Source: Candidatus Gottesmanbacteria bacterium RIFCSPHIGHO2_01_FULL_46_14
Lineage (GTDB): Bacteria > Patescibacteriota > Microgenomatia > UBA10105 > UBA927
Direction of reading: 5' to 3'
NCBI GenBank assembly: GCA_001780895.1
Contig: MFJJ01000063.1
Span: 1 to 16,363, forward strand
DNA: 16,363 nt
Under the pieces are notes generated by a model. The model had not been told where the DNA came from. It did not search any database and saw nothing but the letters and a program-made list of their open reading frames with translations. The position numbers were made by a program, and so were the translations under genes. Of the stretch, positions 1-6,247 are shown piece by piece (position 1 is the first letter of the stretch; every line of letters starts with the position of its first letter).

Positions 1-479
1 GGTTGGAGTTGTTCCTCGAGCTTCCGTTCAATGTAGGAAATATCGGTGTCTTTGAGCATCGCCTCAAGTTCCGGATCACGCGCATTTTTTGCGCCGGCTA
101 AAAGCTGAAGCACCTTGGTGAGTTCCCGTTCGGCAATCAGATTGGTCTGCAGGATAAGTTCGTCTCGTACCGAGCTAATGTAGCTCTGGCGATTTTGGCT
201 CATGAGCACAATGACGGTAAGCATAATCGCTTCTAACGAAACCACCATGGTCAGGAGAATATACGGAAATGGATCAAAAGGTTCGATCGCCGGGCGCAGA
301 TACCCGCGATTTACCCCAATCCATGCGACAAAGAGAACGACATTTCCAACCAGAAAGCTCATCGAGCCAAACGAACTCGTCAAGCGGTCGGCGATGCGTA
401 CCGCCAACGGCCGTTTCTTCATGGCCTTGGCCTCAAAGCTCCGAATGATCTGATGGGTGGTTTTATGAACTGCAGGCAT
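1..479 (-). CDS. DUF1003 family membrane protein (5' part, runs off the window)
   Basis: A continuous minus-strand frame begins at the ATG at 477-479 and stays open to base 1, giving about 159 residues without a stop. After a charged start (MPAVHKTTHQIIRSFEAKAM) it shows two hydrophobic segments: residues about 42-55 (SFLVGNVVLFVAWIG) and about 75-92 (YILLTMVVSLEAIMLTVI). Next comes VLMSQNRQS, and the second segment plus the MSQNRQ motif are the hallmark of DUF1003 (PF06210). The C-terminal part is a charged helix (ERELTKVLQLLAG), as is usual for the family. The biochemical role of DUF1003 proteins is not established; this one should sit in the cytoplasmic membrane with a cytoplasmic tail. 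It is divergent from the small ORF at 568. The family call is fairly sure; the end lies outside the window. Confidence 0.85.
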   Translation of the reverse strand, partial: MPAVHKTTHQIIRSFEAKAMKKRPLAVRIADRLTSSFGSMSFLVGNVVLFVAWIGVNRGYLRPAIEPFDPFPYILLTMVVSLEAIMLTVIVLMSQNRQSYISSVRDELILQTNLIAERELTKVLQLLAGAKNARDPELEAMLKDTDISYIERKLEEQLQ

Positions 480-531
480 TAGGATTATCGTAGAACTCCT
501 ACCAAATCAATGCAAGGAGAATGTTTGAACG

Positions 532-560
532 TAGACAGGTTTTGTATTTTGTTCTAGAAT
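532..560 (+). promoter_or_regulatory. Promoter of the small ORF at 568
   Basis: TAGACA (532-537), a 17-nt spacer and TAGAAT (555-560). The next ATG (568) begins 7 nt after the -10 box, so transcription should start at or next to the start codon. Confidence 0.6.
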
Positions 561-567
561 ATGCGTC

Positions 568-711
568 ATGAGTCCGGCACTAATTTCAGCAAGAAGGGGC
601 GGTGTGGTGTATGATCTATTGGCTAAACATAATCACACTGAAGGAGAGATCGCCGATCTGGTGCTCGTCGTGAACAGGAAGGGCCGCCCGAGGGGTCCAA
701 ATTGCGTATAG
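568..711 (+). CDS. Small ORF of unknown function, 47 aa, probably leaderless
   Basis: An open frame of 47 codons begins at ATG 568 (MSPALISARRGGVVYDLLAK) and stops at TAG 709-711. I do not recognise the product. It is basic, with no membrane segment, and ends in an arginine/lysine-rich stretch (VNRKGRPRGPNCV). The case for a gene rests mainly on the well-formed promoter at 532-560, whose predicted start falls on the ATG, as at many other genes in this window. A perfect 6-bp inverted repeat (AGATCG/CGATCT, 647-659) lies inside. It could instead be a short non-coding transcript in front of lepA. Confidence is low because of the length and lack of a known family. Confidence 0.35.
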   Translation: MSPALISARRGGVVYDLLAKHNHTEGEIADLVLVVNRKGRPRGPNCV

Positions 712-801
712 GAGCGTTTTATAGACCACGGATTGCTTCTGGGTCTCCCAGATTTACCGTATAAATTAGTCACTGATATCCGGAAAAAGAATTGTATTTA
801 C

Positions 802-817
802 CGTTGCGACCGCAACG
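802..817. repeat. Inverted repeat upstream of lepA
   Basis: CGTTGCG (802-808) and CGCAACG (811-817) form a perfect 7-bp stem with a 2-nt spacer. It sits about 45 nt upstream of the lepA -10 box. It could be an operator or the hairpin ending the preceding short transcript; there is no T-run after it. Confidence 0.4.
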
Positions 818-860
818 CCATTTACAATACTTTATACGTGCTAGCATCAACTCCGGGATT

Positions 861-869
861 TGCTACAAT
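861..869 (+). promoter_or_regulatory. Extended -10 promoter of lepA
   Basis: TG-C-TACAAT: an extended -10 (TG at 861-862, hexamer 864-869). No good -35 is seen at the right spacing. The lepA ATG begins 7 nt after the box, so the mRNA should be leaderless. Confidence 0.65.
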
Positions 870-876
870 ACCTCTC

Positions 877-2721
877 ATGCAATCAAGTATCCGTAATTTT
901 GCCATAGTGGCTCATATAGACCACGGAAAAAGCACGCTGTGTGATCGGCTCTTAGAGCTTACCGGGACGATCCAAATGCGCGATATGCACGCGCAACTTC
1001 TCGATAGCAATCCCATCGAGCGCGAGCGGGGGATTACTATAAAATTGGCACCGGTACGGATGATCTATACCCGGACAGGGTGGAACCCTGCCGGCGGACG
1101 GCAGGGTTCCACCCTGTCCAATATCCTGAATTTGATCGATACCCCCGGGCATGTGGATTTTTCCTACGAAGTTTCGAGGAGTTTAGCCGCATGTGAAGGC
1201 GCGCTTCTGGTTGTTGACGCGACGCAGGGCGTCCAGGCGCAAACACTTGCCAATCTCCGTTTAGCCCGCCAGAACAAGCTCACCATTATTCCTATTATCA
1301 ACAAGATCGATATGGCAAGTGCGAGTATAGAAAAAACGAGTGGAGAGCTTCAGGAATTAGGGTTTAGAGAAGAAGATATACTTAAAATATCTGCAAAAAC
1401 AGGGGAGAACGTGGAAAAGGTTCTGGAAGCAGTTGTCCAGCGGATTCCACCGCCGCGAGGTAATCCCGATAGTCCGCTGCGCGCGCTCATTTTTTCCTCA
1501 CAGTTTGATGCACACAAAGGAGTAGTGATTTATGTACGAGTAGTTGATGGATCGATCCGCTTTGATACGAAACTAACATTACAATTCCTCGCTTCCGGAG
1601 CACAAGTCACACCCATTGAACTCGGGCATTTTTTTCCTGCTATGAATTCAAGGCCCGGCCTTGAGGCCGGAGAAGTGGGATATATTGCGACAGGTTTGAA
1701 AGATATTCGTATGGCCCGCGTCGGAGACACCATTACCGTCCCAGGAGCGTCGGTCGAGGCCCTTGCTGGTTATCACGAGCCCAAGCCTATGGTGTTTTTA
1801 GGGCTTTTTCCGGTTGACAGCGCTGACTACGAGCACGCACGGGAGGCGATGGAACGGTTGCGGCTTTCTGATAGCGCATTTAGTTTCCGGCCGATTTCGT
1901 CCTTGGCGCTCGGAAACGGCTTCCATTGTGGTTTTTTGGGCCTTCTGCACGCTGAAATCGTCCAGGAGCGCTTGCTGCGGGAATTCGACATGACGATGTT
2001 GGCGACCACACCATCAGTGGAATACCGTTTAACGCTGACAGGGTGGAACCCTGCCGTCCGCCGGCAGGGTTCCACCCTGTCAATCCAATCCGCCACCGAG
2101 TTTCCCGATCCAAGTTTGATCGAAGAAACCAAAGAGCCCGTTATGCGCGTCACCGTCTTCACCCCGTCCCGTTTTGTTGGGAGGGTCATGCAGCTAGCTC
2201 AGGAGAAGCGGGGCCAGCAGATGAATATGATCTATCACAACGATCAGGTTGAACTCGAGTATCTCATACCGCTCTCCGAGATGATTATTGATTTTTTTGA
2301 CCGGCTCAAAGCCAGTACGGAAGGCTACGCGAGCCTTGACTATGAGTTTTTTGATTACCAGTCTATCGAGGTCGTCAAAGTCGATATATTGGTCAATAAA
2401 GAGCGCGTCGATGCCTTTTCCTTTTTGACGGTAGCTCAAACGGCGGATCGCAGGGCCCGTGAGATTGTCGAGCGTTTGGCAGGTGCAATACCCCGGCAGC
2501 AATTCGAAATTCCCATTCAAGCGACGATAGGGGGCAAAGTGATCGCACGGGCTGACGTCAAATCATTTCGAAAAGACGTTATCGCCAAGCTCTACGGCGG
2601 CGACCGGAGCCGCAAAGATAAATTACTCAAAAAGCAAAAGAAAGGCAAGGCGAAGATGAAACGCATCGGAAATGTAGAAATCCCCCAAAACGCCTTCTTT
2701 GCCGTGCTCAAACGGCAGTAG
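877..2721 (+). CDS. lepA: Elongation factor 4 (LepA), ribosomal back-translocase GTPase
   Basis: LepA is a translational GTPase that binds the 70S ribosome. The ATG at 877 is preferred over the upstream ATG at 733 because the family starts at this point (MQSSIRNFAIVAHIDHGKST) and because the promoter's -10 lies 7 nt before it. This gives 614 aa; E. coli LepA has 599. Visible motifs: P-loop AHIDHGKST (G1), RERGITIK (switch I), DTPGH (G3), NKID (G4), SAKTG (G5), then the LepA C-terminal domain with LLKKQKKGKAKMKRIGNVEIP. Two short insertions, TGWNPAGGRQGSTLS and TGWNPAVRRQGSTLS, are encoded by palindromic repeats at 1073-1119 and 2036-2082. They sit where E. coli LepA has variable loops: between switch I and DTPGH, and in the region after the VEYR segment. 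No stop or frame break results. The last 14 nt overlap the convergent nucleotidyltransferase remnant. Confidence 0.97.
   Translation: MQSSIRNFAIVAHIDHGKSTLCDRLLELTGTIQMRDMHAQLLDSNPIERERGITIKLAPVRMIYTRTGWNPAGGRQGSTLSNILNLIDTPGHVDFSYEVSRSLAACEGALLVVDATQGVQAQTLANLRLARQNKLTIIPIINKIDMASASIEKTSGELQELGFREEDILKISAKTGENVEKVLEAVVQRIPPPRGNPDSPLRALIFSSQFDAHKGVVIYVRVVDGSIRFDTKLTLQFLASGAQVTPIELGHFFPAMNSRPGLEAGEVGYIATGLKDIRMARVGDTITVPGASVEALAGYHEPKPMVFLGLFPVDSADYEHAREAMERLRLSDSAFSFRPISSLALGNGFHCGFLGLLHAEIVQERLLREFDMTMLATTPSVEYRLTLTGWNPAVRRQGSTLSIQSATEFPDPSLIEETKEPVMRVTVFTPSRFVGRVMQLAQEKRGQQMNMIYHNDQVELEYLIPLSEMIIDFFDRLKASTEGYASLDYEFFDYQSIEVVKVDILVNKERVDAFSFLTVAQTADRRAREIVERLAGAIPRQQFEIPIQATIGGKVIARADVKSFRKDVIAKLYGGDRSRKDKLLKKQKKGKAKMKRIGNVEIPQNAFFAVLKRQ
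1073..1119. repeat. Coding palindrome, copy 1, in lepA
   Basis: A perfect inverted repeat with 21-nt arms around GCGGA (1094-1098). The core arm is GACAGGGTGGAACCCTGCCG. Each arm also holds its own small hairpin (CAGGGT-GGA-ACCCTG). It is read through in the lepA frame as TGWNPAGGRQGSTLS. The antisense strand encodes nearly the same peptide. Confidence 0.95.
1649..1670. repeat. Overlapping short palindromes in lepA
   Basis: CAAGGC-CCG-GCCTTG (1649-1663) overlaps CCGGCC-TTGA-GGCCGG (1655-1670), both perfect. In the lepA frame this reads SRPGLEAG, at the turn before GEVGYI. It may be another palindromic insertion or only GC-rich codons. Confidence 0.55.
2036..2082. repeat. Coding palindrome, copy 2, in lepA
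   Basis: The same 20-nt core arms as copy 1, with centre TCCGC (2057-2061), the reverse complement of the copy 1 centre. The outermost pair is T/A here and G/C in copy 1. It is read in the lepA frame as TGWNPAVRRQGSTLS and begins in the same codon phase as copy 1 (second codon position). Confidence 0.95.
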
Positions 2722-3257
2722 CTGCCACTGTTGTTTTCCACCCCGCTTTCATTCGGGCATAGACGTGCCGATTGAGGGAAAGTTCAGGAATCTCAGTTTG
2801 ACGCATGGCAACAGTAAGAGCGTCTATCGGCACACGCGTCCAATCAAGGGACTGTATGCCCAAGAGGCTGACAATGTCGACGAGGTCCTTCCTGCCCTTA
2901 CTGGATCCTAGTCGAGACGTGTATGCTCTATATTTGAGTGTGAGGAGGTCTTCGGGTCGCGGGACAGAGAAACCCTCCCGCATTACCGCACGTTCAAGAA
3001 TAGTCTCAGCAGGAATGAACTTCACCCTGGTTGATTTCATATTTTTTGAGCCGGGCGTTTTTGATCAGAGGGAAGTCTTTTCCGAGTTTTCCAAGATCAG
3101 CACGCGTTACAACGATGTCGATATCTTTGGATTTGAGCGCGTGGGTATACAGCCACACCGCCCACCCGCCGATCAAAACAAACGAGTATCGCTTTACCAG
3201 ACCACACAGAAAGTTCCAGCTTTTTTGGGTGACTTGGTTGCGATAGTATCCCGTCAT
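2708..3257 (-). pseudogene. AbiEii-like nucleotidyltransferase (TA toxin type), frameshifted with internal loss
   Basis: The start ATG (3255-3257) overlaps the stop of the upstream regulator as ATGA, typical of a coupled TA operon. The first frame runs to 3006. It has the nucleotidyltransferase core: LIGGWAVWLY at residues 28-37, then DIDIVV with Asp45 and Asp47, the two metal-binding acids of the GS/GG...DxD motif. The frame then ends at ...YEINQGEVHSC. The family-like C-terminal half continues in another frame from about 3040 down to 2708 (IPAETILERAVMREGFSVP, then LKYRAY and KGRKDLVDIVSLL). Between GEV and IPAETIL the usual strand with the third catalytic Asp (of the vDIY type) appears to be missing. 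I therefore read a short deletion with a frame change, and probably a dead enzyme. A programmed frameshift would not replace the missing strand. The C-terminus overlaps lepA by 14 nt, tail to tail. Confidence 0.7.
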
Positions 3258-3838
3258 AAGGTTTCTTCTATTTTCCTTTTTACAAAAGTGCAAAAGTCTT
3301 TGGCATACCAATCCGTCATGTTCCAGAGATCGACAAAGAGCTGGGCGAGGGTGACGGTATCCCCGAGGTGGGGATCGGACGTGAGGATAAAAAGGTTCGG
3401 CTCGCCGGGGCTGCTATCTCCCATGAGACGCTGAGCGACTTCTTGAGGGCGGGCATGATAGCAATAGACGTTTCCATACTCTGCCGGCGGTTCGCCAAAT
3501 CGTTCTCGGACTGCAGTATATGCGGTCGGGATGGTACCTGCTGGCAATCTGCCCTCAATCTCCCTGATCGGAACGTCGAGACGGAGCCGAATGGCGATAT
3601 CAGAAGCAATATTCCGATGATTTGCCCAATGGTAGAGGATTTTTTCATAGTCGATGACTTCTGAATGGCGTTTGCCGATAGTGACTGCCCCCAAGCGTCG
3701 GATGGGTGAGAGGGCGAGATTGACGGTAGAGGAGGAAAGGCCAAGCGATGCGGCGAGCTGTTGCTGCGCAAATGCCGGTTTTCGCTCTTCTATTGTACGG
3801 TAGAGGAGCTCACGCCATACATATTCGATTTTTTTCAT
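3254..3838 (-). CDS. AbiEi-like winged-helix antitoxin/regulator paired with the nucleotidyltransferase
   Basis: The start at ATG 3836-3838 (MKKIEYVWRELLYRTIEERK, 194 aa) is chosen because a GAGGG Shine-Dalgarno-like sequence lies 7 nt upstream; an upstream ATG in frame would put an untidy hydrophobic tail in front. The N-terminal third is a helix-turn-helix (FAQQQLAASLGLSSSTVNLAL), followed by a wing-like IGKRHSEVIDYEKI. The C-terminal part has FILTSDPHLGDTVTLAQLF and LWNMTDWYAKDF. This is the arrangement of wHTH proteins coupled to AbiEii/DUF6036-type nucleotidyltransferases. It probably represses its own operon through the inverted repeat at 3855-3870. Its partner is broken, so it may now be an orphan antitoxin. 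The family level is inferred from domain order and the ATGA coupling, not from a strong signature. Confidence 0.65.
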   Translation of the reverse strand: MKKIEYVWRELLYRTIEERKPAFAQQQLAASLGLSSSTVNLALSPIRRLGAVTIGKRHSEVIDYEKILYHWANHRNIASDIAIRLRLDVPIREIEGRLPAGTIPTAYTAVRERFGEPPAEYGNVYCYHARPQEVAQRLMGDSSPGEPNLFILTSDPHLGDTVTLAQLFVDLWNMTDWYAKDFCTFVKRKIEETL

Positions 3839-3854
3839 ATATATACCCTCTATT

Positions 3855-3895
3855 TTCGATAGTAGTCGAATATAGGGATATAGGGATAAAGTCAA
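3855..3895 (-). promoter_or_regulatory. Promoter and possible operator of the AbiEi-like operon
   Basis: Reading on the minus strand: TTGACT (3890-3895), a 15-nt spacer and TATATT (3869-3874). A perfect inverted repeat TTCGA-6 nt-TCGAA (3855-3870) overlaps the start region, and the unit TATAGGGA is repeated at 3871-3886. Unlike most promoters here it leaves a leader of about 24 nt with a Shine-Dalgarno-like GAGGG. Confidence 0.45.
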
Positions 3896-3906
3896 GAAGC
3901 AGTATA

Positions 3907-3939
3907 AAAGCCTTCTTTGCCGTCTTAAAGCGGTCTTGA
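3907..3939 (+). pseudogene. Remnant copy of the lepA 3' end
   Basis: The frame reads KAFFAVLKRS and then TGA, against NAFFAVLKRQ and TAG at the true lepA end (2689-2721). Fourteen bases are identical (3910-3923 and 2692-2705). The following codons differ mostly synonymously (GTG/GTC, CTC/TTA, AAA/AAG) and the stop is in the same place. Synonymous drift at the same codon positions suggests true homology, not chance. The TGA stop is part of the TTGACT -35 box of the RelBE-like operon. The copy lies on the far side of the AbiE-like module from the living lepA end. Confidence 0.6.
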
Positions 3940-3964
3940 CTCGATCATACAAAAGTAATACAAT
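3936..3964 (+). promoter_or_regulatory. Promoter of the RelBE-like operon
   Basis: TTGACT (3936-3941), a 17-nt spacer and TACAAT (3959-3964). The antitoxin ATG is at 3974, 9 nt after the -10 box, so the mRNA should be leaderless or nearly so. Confidence 0.75.
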
Positions 3965-3973
3965 GGTACTATT

Positions 3974-4255
3974 ATGAATAGAACCGTTTTACAAATTCCC
4001 ATTGCCCCTTTACTCCGTCAGCAGGCCGAAGCGGCATCGCTCGATCTCGGATTCTCCTCGCTTCAGGACGTCGTGCGGCTTCTCCTGCATAAACTTGCCC
4101 GCCGTGAACTTACCGTGGCCATTGGGGAAGATGTGGTCAAGCTTTCCAAAAAAGCCCGTGATAGGTACGCAAAAATGGACGAGAACTTCCGTACGGGGAA
4201 AAATGTGTATTCTGCCAACAATGTGGACGACTTCCTGCGACAGTTGCATTCATGA
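3974..4255 (+). CDS. RelB/ParD-like antitoxin
   Basis: A 93-aa protein starting MNRTVLQIPIAPLLRQQAEA, with the short beta strand (TVLQIPI) followed by two helices (LRQQAEAASLDLGF and SLQDVVRLLLHKLARRE) expected of a ribbon-helix-helix DNA-binding domain. The C-terminal half is charged and probably unfolded until it wraps the toxin (KKARDRYAKMDENFRTGKNV ... VDDFLRQLHS). It overlaps the next gene as ATGA (4252-4255), so toxin translation is coupled to it. It should neutralise the RelE-like toxin and repress the operon. The start is fixed by the promoter at 3936-3964. The RelB/DinJ assignment is by architecture and partner; the exact subfamily is uncertain. Confidence 0.75.
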   Translation: MNRTVLQIPIAPLLRQQAEAASLDLGFSSLQDVVRLLLHKLARRELTVAIGEDVVKLSKKARDRYAKMDENFRTGKNVYSANNVDDFLRQLHS

Positions 4256-4515
4256 TCATCCGGTATCACAAAAGATTTTTTAAGCACTTTAAGCAACGAA
4301 TCGTTTCCAACCTCTCACTTGATCGGAAGTATACCAAACGATTACCGCTATTTCTATCAGATCCGAAGCAGGCGTTACTCAACGATCATGCGCTCCATGG
4401 CGACCTGGAAGGGTATCGATCATTTTCCGTTACCGGAGACATTCGTGTGGTGTATCGATATGAGGATGAAAATATTAAATTTTACGACATCGGCACGCAC
4501 AATCAGGTGTATTGA
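4252..4515 (+). CDS. RelE/YafQ-like mRNA interferase toxin
   Basis: An 87-aa protein whose C-terminal half carries the family pattern: LLNDHALHGDLEGYRSFSVT, then GDIRVVYRY and the terminal DIGTHNQVY. This matches the YafQ/RelE type of ribosome-dependent mRNA endonuclease, with the arginine of DIRVVYR and the late histidine in IGTHNQVY present. The N-terminus (MIIRYHKRFFKHFKQR) is the usual basic helix. Length is normal and no damage is seen, unlike the nucleotidyltransferase and HicA in this window. The start overlaps the antitoxin stop. The stop TGA is embedded in a TTGACG that may serve as the -35 of a downstream promoter (4512-4544). Confidence 0.85.
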   Translation: MIIRYHKRFFKHFKQRIVSNLSLDRKYTKRLPLFLSDPKQALLNDHALHGDLEGYRSFSVTGDIRVVYRYEDENIKFYDIGTHNQVY

Positions 4516-4549
4516 CGTAGCCAGCGGAGGGAAATGTGTAATATACGGA

Positions 4550-4720
4550 ATGCTTTTTGGTGTAGAGGATAATATCAGCGCGCTCCGAAGAGCAGTTAAG
4601 GAAGGCCGTGTGCATGGATTTGAGGAAGTGGCAGAGTATCAACTGAGAGTAGGAAGAGGGGTCTTACTGTCCGATGGTTTTTTCTCCAGATTCATCAGGA
4701 ACAGCAGGCAACCCGCGTGA
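4550..4720 (+). CDS. Doubtful small ORF, 56 aa
   Basis: The frame from ATG 4550 reads MLFGVEDNISALRRAVKEGR and then GFEEVAEYQLRVGRG, with a protein-like balance of charged and hydrophobic residues, and stops at 4720. TTGACG at 4512-4517 and TAATAT at 4539-4544 could form a promoter, but the 21-nt spacer is long. No family is recognised. It overlaps the minus-strand ORF 4664-4912 by 57 nt, so at least one of the two may be spurious. Confidence 0.3.
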   Translation: MLFGVEDNISALRRAVKEGRVHGFEEVAEYQLRVGRGVLLSDGFFSRFIRNSRQPA

Positions 4721-4912
4721 CCTTGTGAGTCTGTCCATAAAATCGGCGATAAGCCCTAGTGTACGTGTGTGTGCGGCTTCGCCCTCCGGGCCATTCATGG
4801 CAGGCACGATTTTTAAGGCTTTTCCTAGCCTTCTTCCAGTCGTAACAACATCGGAAGGAACGGGTTGTGTAGGTTTCCCCTGGTTTACCTCTCTTTTTGC
4901 CACTGTTTCCAT
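4664..4912 (-). CDS. Hypothetical hydrophilic protein, 82 aa
   Basis: I take the ATG at 4910-4912 (METVAKREVNQGKPTQPVPS), which makes 82 residues. The frame is open further upstream to 5029, but that part is AT-rich and overlaps the ATPase promoter. The protein is soluble, with a proline-rich N-terminus and a helical C-terminal part (HTRTLGLIADFMDRLTRSRG). There is no known family and no clear Shine-Dalgarno sequence or promoter at the expected distance. It lies between the RelBE-like operon and the divergent ATPase gene. Confidence 0.4.
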   Translation of the reverse strand: METVAKREVNQGKPTQPVPSDVVTTGRRLGKALKIVPAMNGPEGEAAHTRTLGLIADFMDRLTRSRGLPAVPDESGEKTIGQ

Positions 4913-4956
4913 TGCGGCGTTCGTTTCCACACTAAATGTCTTTTCATATATCTTGA

Positions 4957-5011
4957 TAGTACAAAATAGTACTAATTTGGATATTGACACTTTGCAATTT
5001 AGTAGTAAAAT
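4957..5011 (+). promoter_or_regulatory. Promoter and possible operator of the ATPase gene
   Basis: TTGACA (4984-4989), a 16-nt spacer and TAAAAT (5006-5011) precede the ATPase. Just upstream, TAGTAC occurs twice separated by AAAA (4957-4972), also readable as an inverted repeat AGTAC/GTACT (4958-4973). The transcript should have a short leader with AGG (5020-5022) in front of the ATG. Confidence 0.6.
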
Positions 5012-5029
5012 GATACCATAGGAAATCAT

Positions 5030-6247
5030 ATGCTACTTAAACGTTCTATTGATACGCACGTTGCAAACTATCTTAAAGGAGACTCGTATAAGACCTTCTA
5101 CATCTGGGGGCCGCGCCGCTCCGGCAAAACGACGCTTCTTGAGCGGCTTTCAAAAGAACTGGGGGTTGCCTTTTTTGATTTTGATCTGCAAACAGACCGG
5201 GAGTTGTTTGTGCCCAGAATCGAGGCGCTAGAGAAGCTTGTCGCAGCGCACAACGTTATCCTCATCGATGAAGTACAAAATTATCCCGGCGCCACTGTTG
5301 TGTTTAAATTACTGCAAGGGAAATTCAAAGTAAAAGTTATTGCAACGGGAAGTAGCGAGCTTCGGCAGAAAGCGGGAGAGGATTTTGATACGATGGCGGG
5401 AAGGTTTCATGAAGCATATTGCTTGCCGCTTTCTCTGGCCGAAATTGCTGATAACACGTCCGTTGTTCCCTACGAGCAAGCACGATTTTTTCAGGATCTC
5501 CAGACGCGACTTCAGATTTTTGGTGCATATCCGGAGGTGTACGCGCCGGAGCATATTTCCGAGGGAGACAAAATAGAGCTCTTAGAAAAGATTGTCAACA
5601 CATATGTCTTAAAAGACGTTATTGATATCTATCAGTTAAAAAATGAGAAGCTTGCGCGGGATATTTTAACCAAAATTGCCCTCCAACTTGGCAGCGAGGT
5701 GTCAATAAGAGAAATCGCGAGTAGCTTGGGTTCAAATAGCGTCACGGTTGCCAATTACATCGAGATCTTTATCAAAAACTATATTCTCATTGCCATCCCC
5801 AGTTTTAAGACCAATGCCAGACGGGCCGTGTCGGAAAACAGGAAGCTCTACTTTTATGATCTGGGTATCAGAAATGCCCTGGTAAAAGACTTTCGGGAGA
5901 TGAAGCTCCGGCCGGACGGCGGCGGACTATTTGAAAACTTTATTATTATAGAAATTGAAAAGCAGCGCAAAAACACCAACGCCAAACAAACGCTCTATTT
6001 CTACCGGGAGTATGGAGGAAAGGAGATTGATCTGGTCATAGAAGATTATTATAAAAGGTACACCTGTGTAGAAATAAAGGCCGGAAAGCCGCGAGGAAAT
6101 AAAAATATTTTCCCTCTGCCGCACACATTCGAAACCATCAATGCCGCAAACTATTATGACGTTATCCGAAGGGTAGCTTTACTTATTTCCCTGCCCATTG
6201 GGGGGAACCGTCGCAACAGCCAGAGGATCTTTTCCCGTCTGGCGTAA
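5030..6247 (+). CDS. AAA+ ATPase with C-terminal DUF4143 domain
   Basis: A 405-aa protein. Residues 27-34 are a Walker A motif (GPRRSGKT), residues 76-83 a Walker B (VILIDEVQ), and VIATGSS (103-109) fits sensor 1; together this is the AAA_14 type of P-loop ATPase. The middle has a winged-helix-like stretch (VSIREIASSLGSNSVTVANY). The C-terminal DUF4143 domain holds GGLFENFIIIEI and then YREYGGKEIDLVIE...CVEIKAG, with the E-D-ExK spacing of a PD-(D/E)XK nuclease fold. Such proteins are common in archaea and small-genome bacteria; their cellular role is not settled. The start is chosen for the short leader after the promoter. The last part, after TINAANYYDVI, is an atypical tail of about 20 residues read in the 69-nt overlap with the convergent gene at 6179, suggesting the original stop was lost. 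Confidence 0.88.
   Translation: MLLKRSIDTHVANYLKGDSYKTFYIWGPRRSGKTTLLERLSKELGVAFFDFDLQTDRELFVPRIEALEKLVAAHNVILIDEVQNYPGATVVFKLLQGKFKVKVIATGSSELRQKAGEDFDTMAGRFHEAYCLPLSLAEIADNTSVVPYEQARFFQDLQTRLQIFGAYPEVYAPEHISEGDKIELLEKIVNTYVLKDVIDIYQLKNEKLARDILTKIALQLGSEVSIREIASSLGSNSVTVANYIEIFIKNYILIAIPSFKTNARRAVSENRKLYFYDLGIRNALVKDFREMKLRPDGGGLFENFIIIEIEKQRKNTNAKQTLYFYREYGGKEIDLVIEDYYKRYTCVEIKAGKPRGNKNIFPLPHTFETINAANYYDVIRRVALLISLPIGGNRRNSQRIFSRLA

Noticed and set aside
733..876. Longer N-terminus for LepA from the ATG at 733
   Set aside because: The 48 extra residues do not belong to the LepA family, and a -10 box and the family start (MQSSIRNF) point to 877.
2805..3434. Plus-strand frame of 209 codons
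   Set aside because: It is the antisense shadow of the AbiEi/AbiEii-like pair; it has no family features, promoter or ribosome-binding site.
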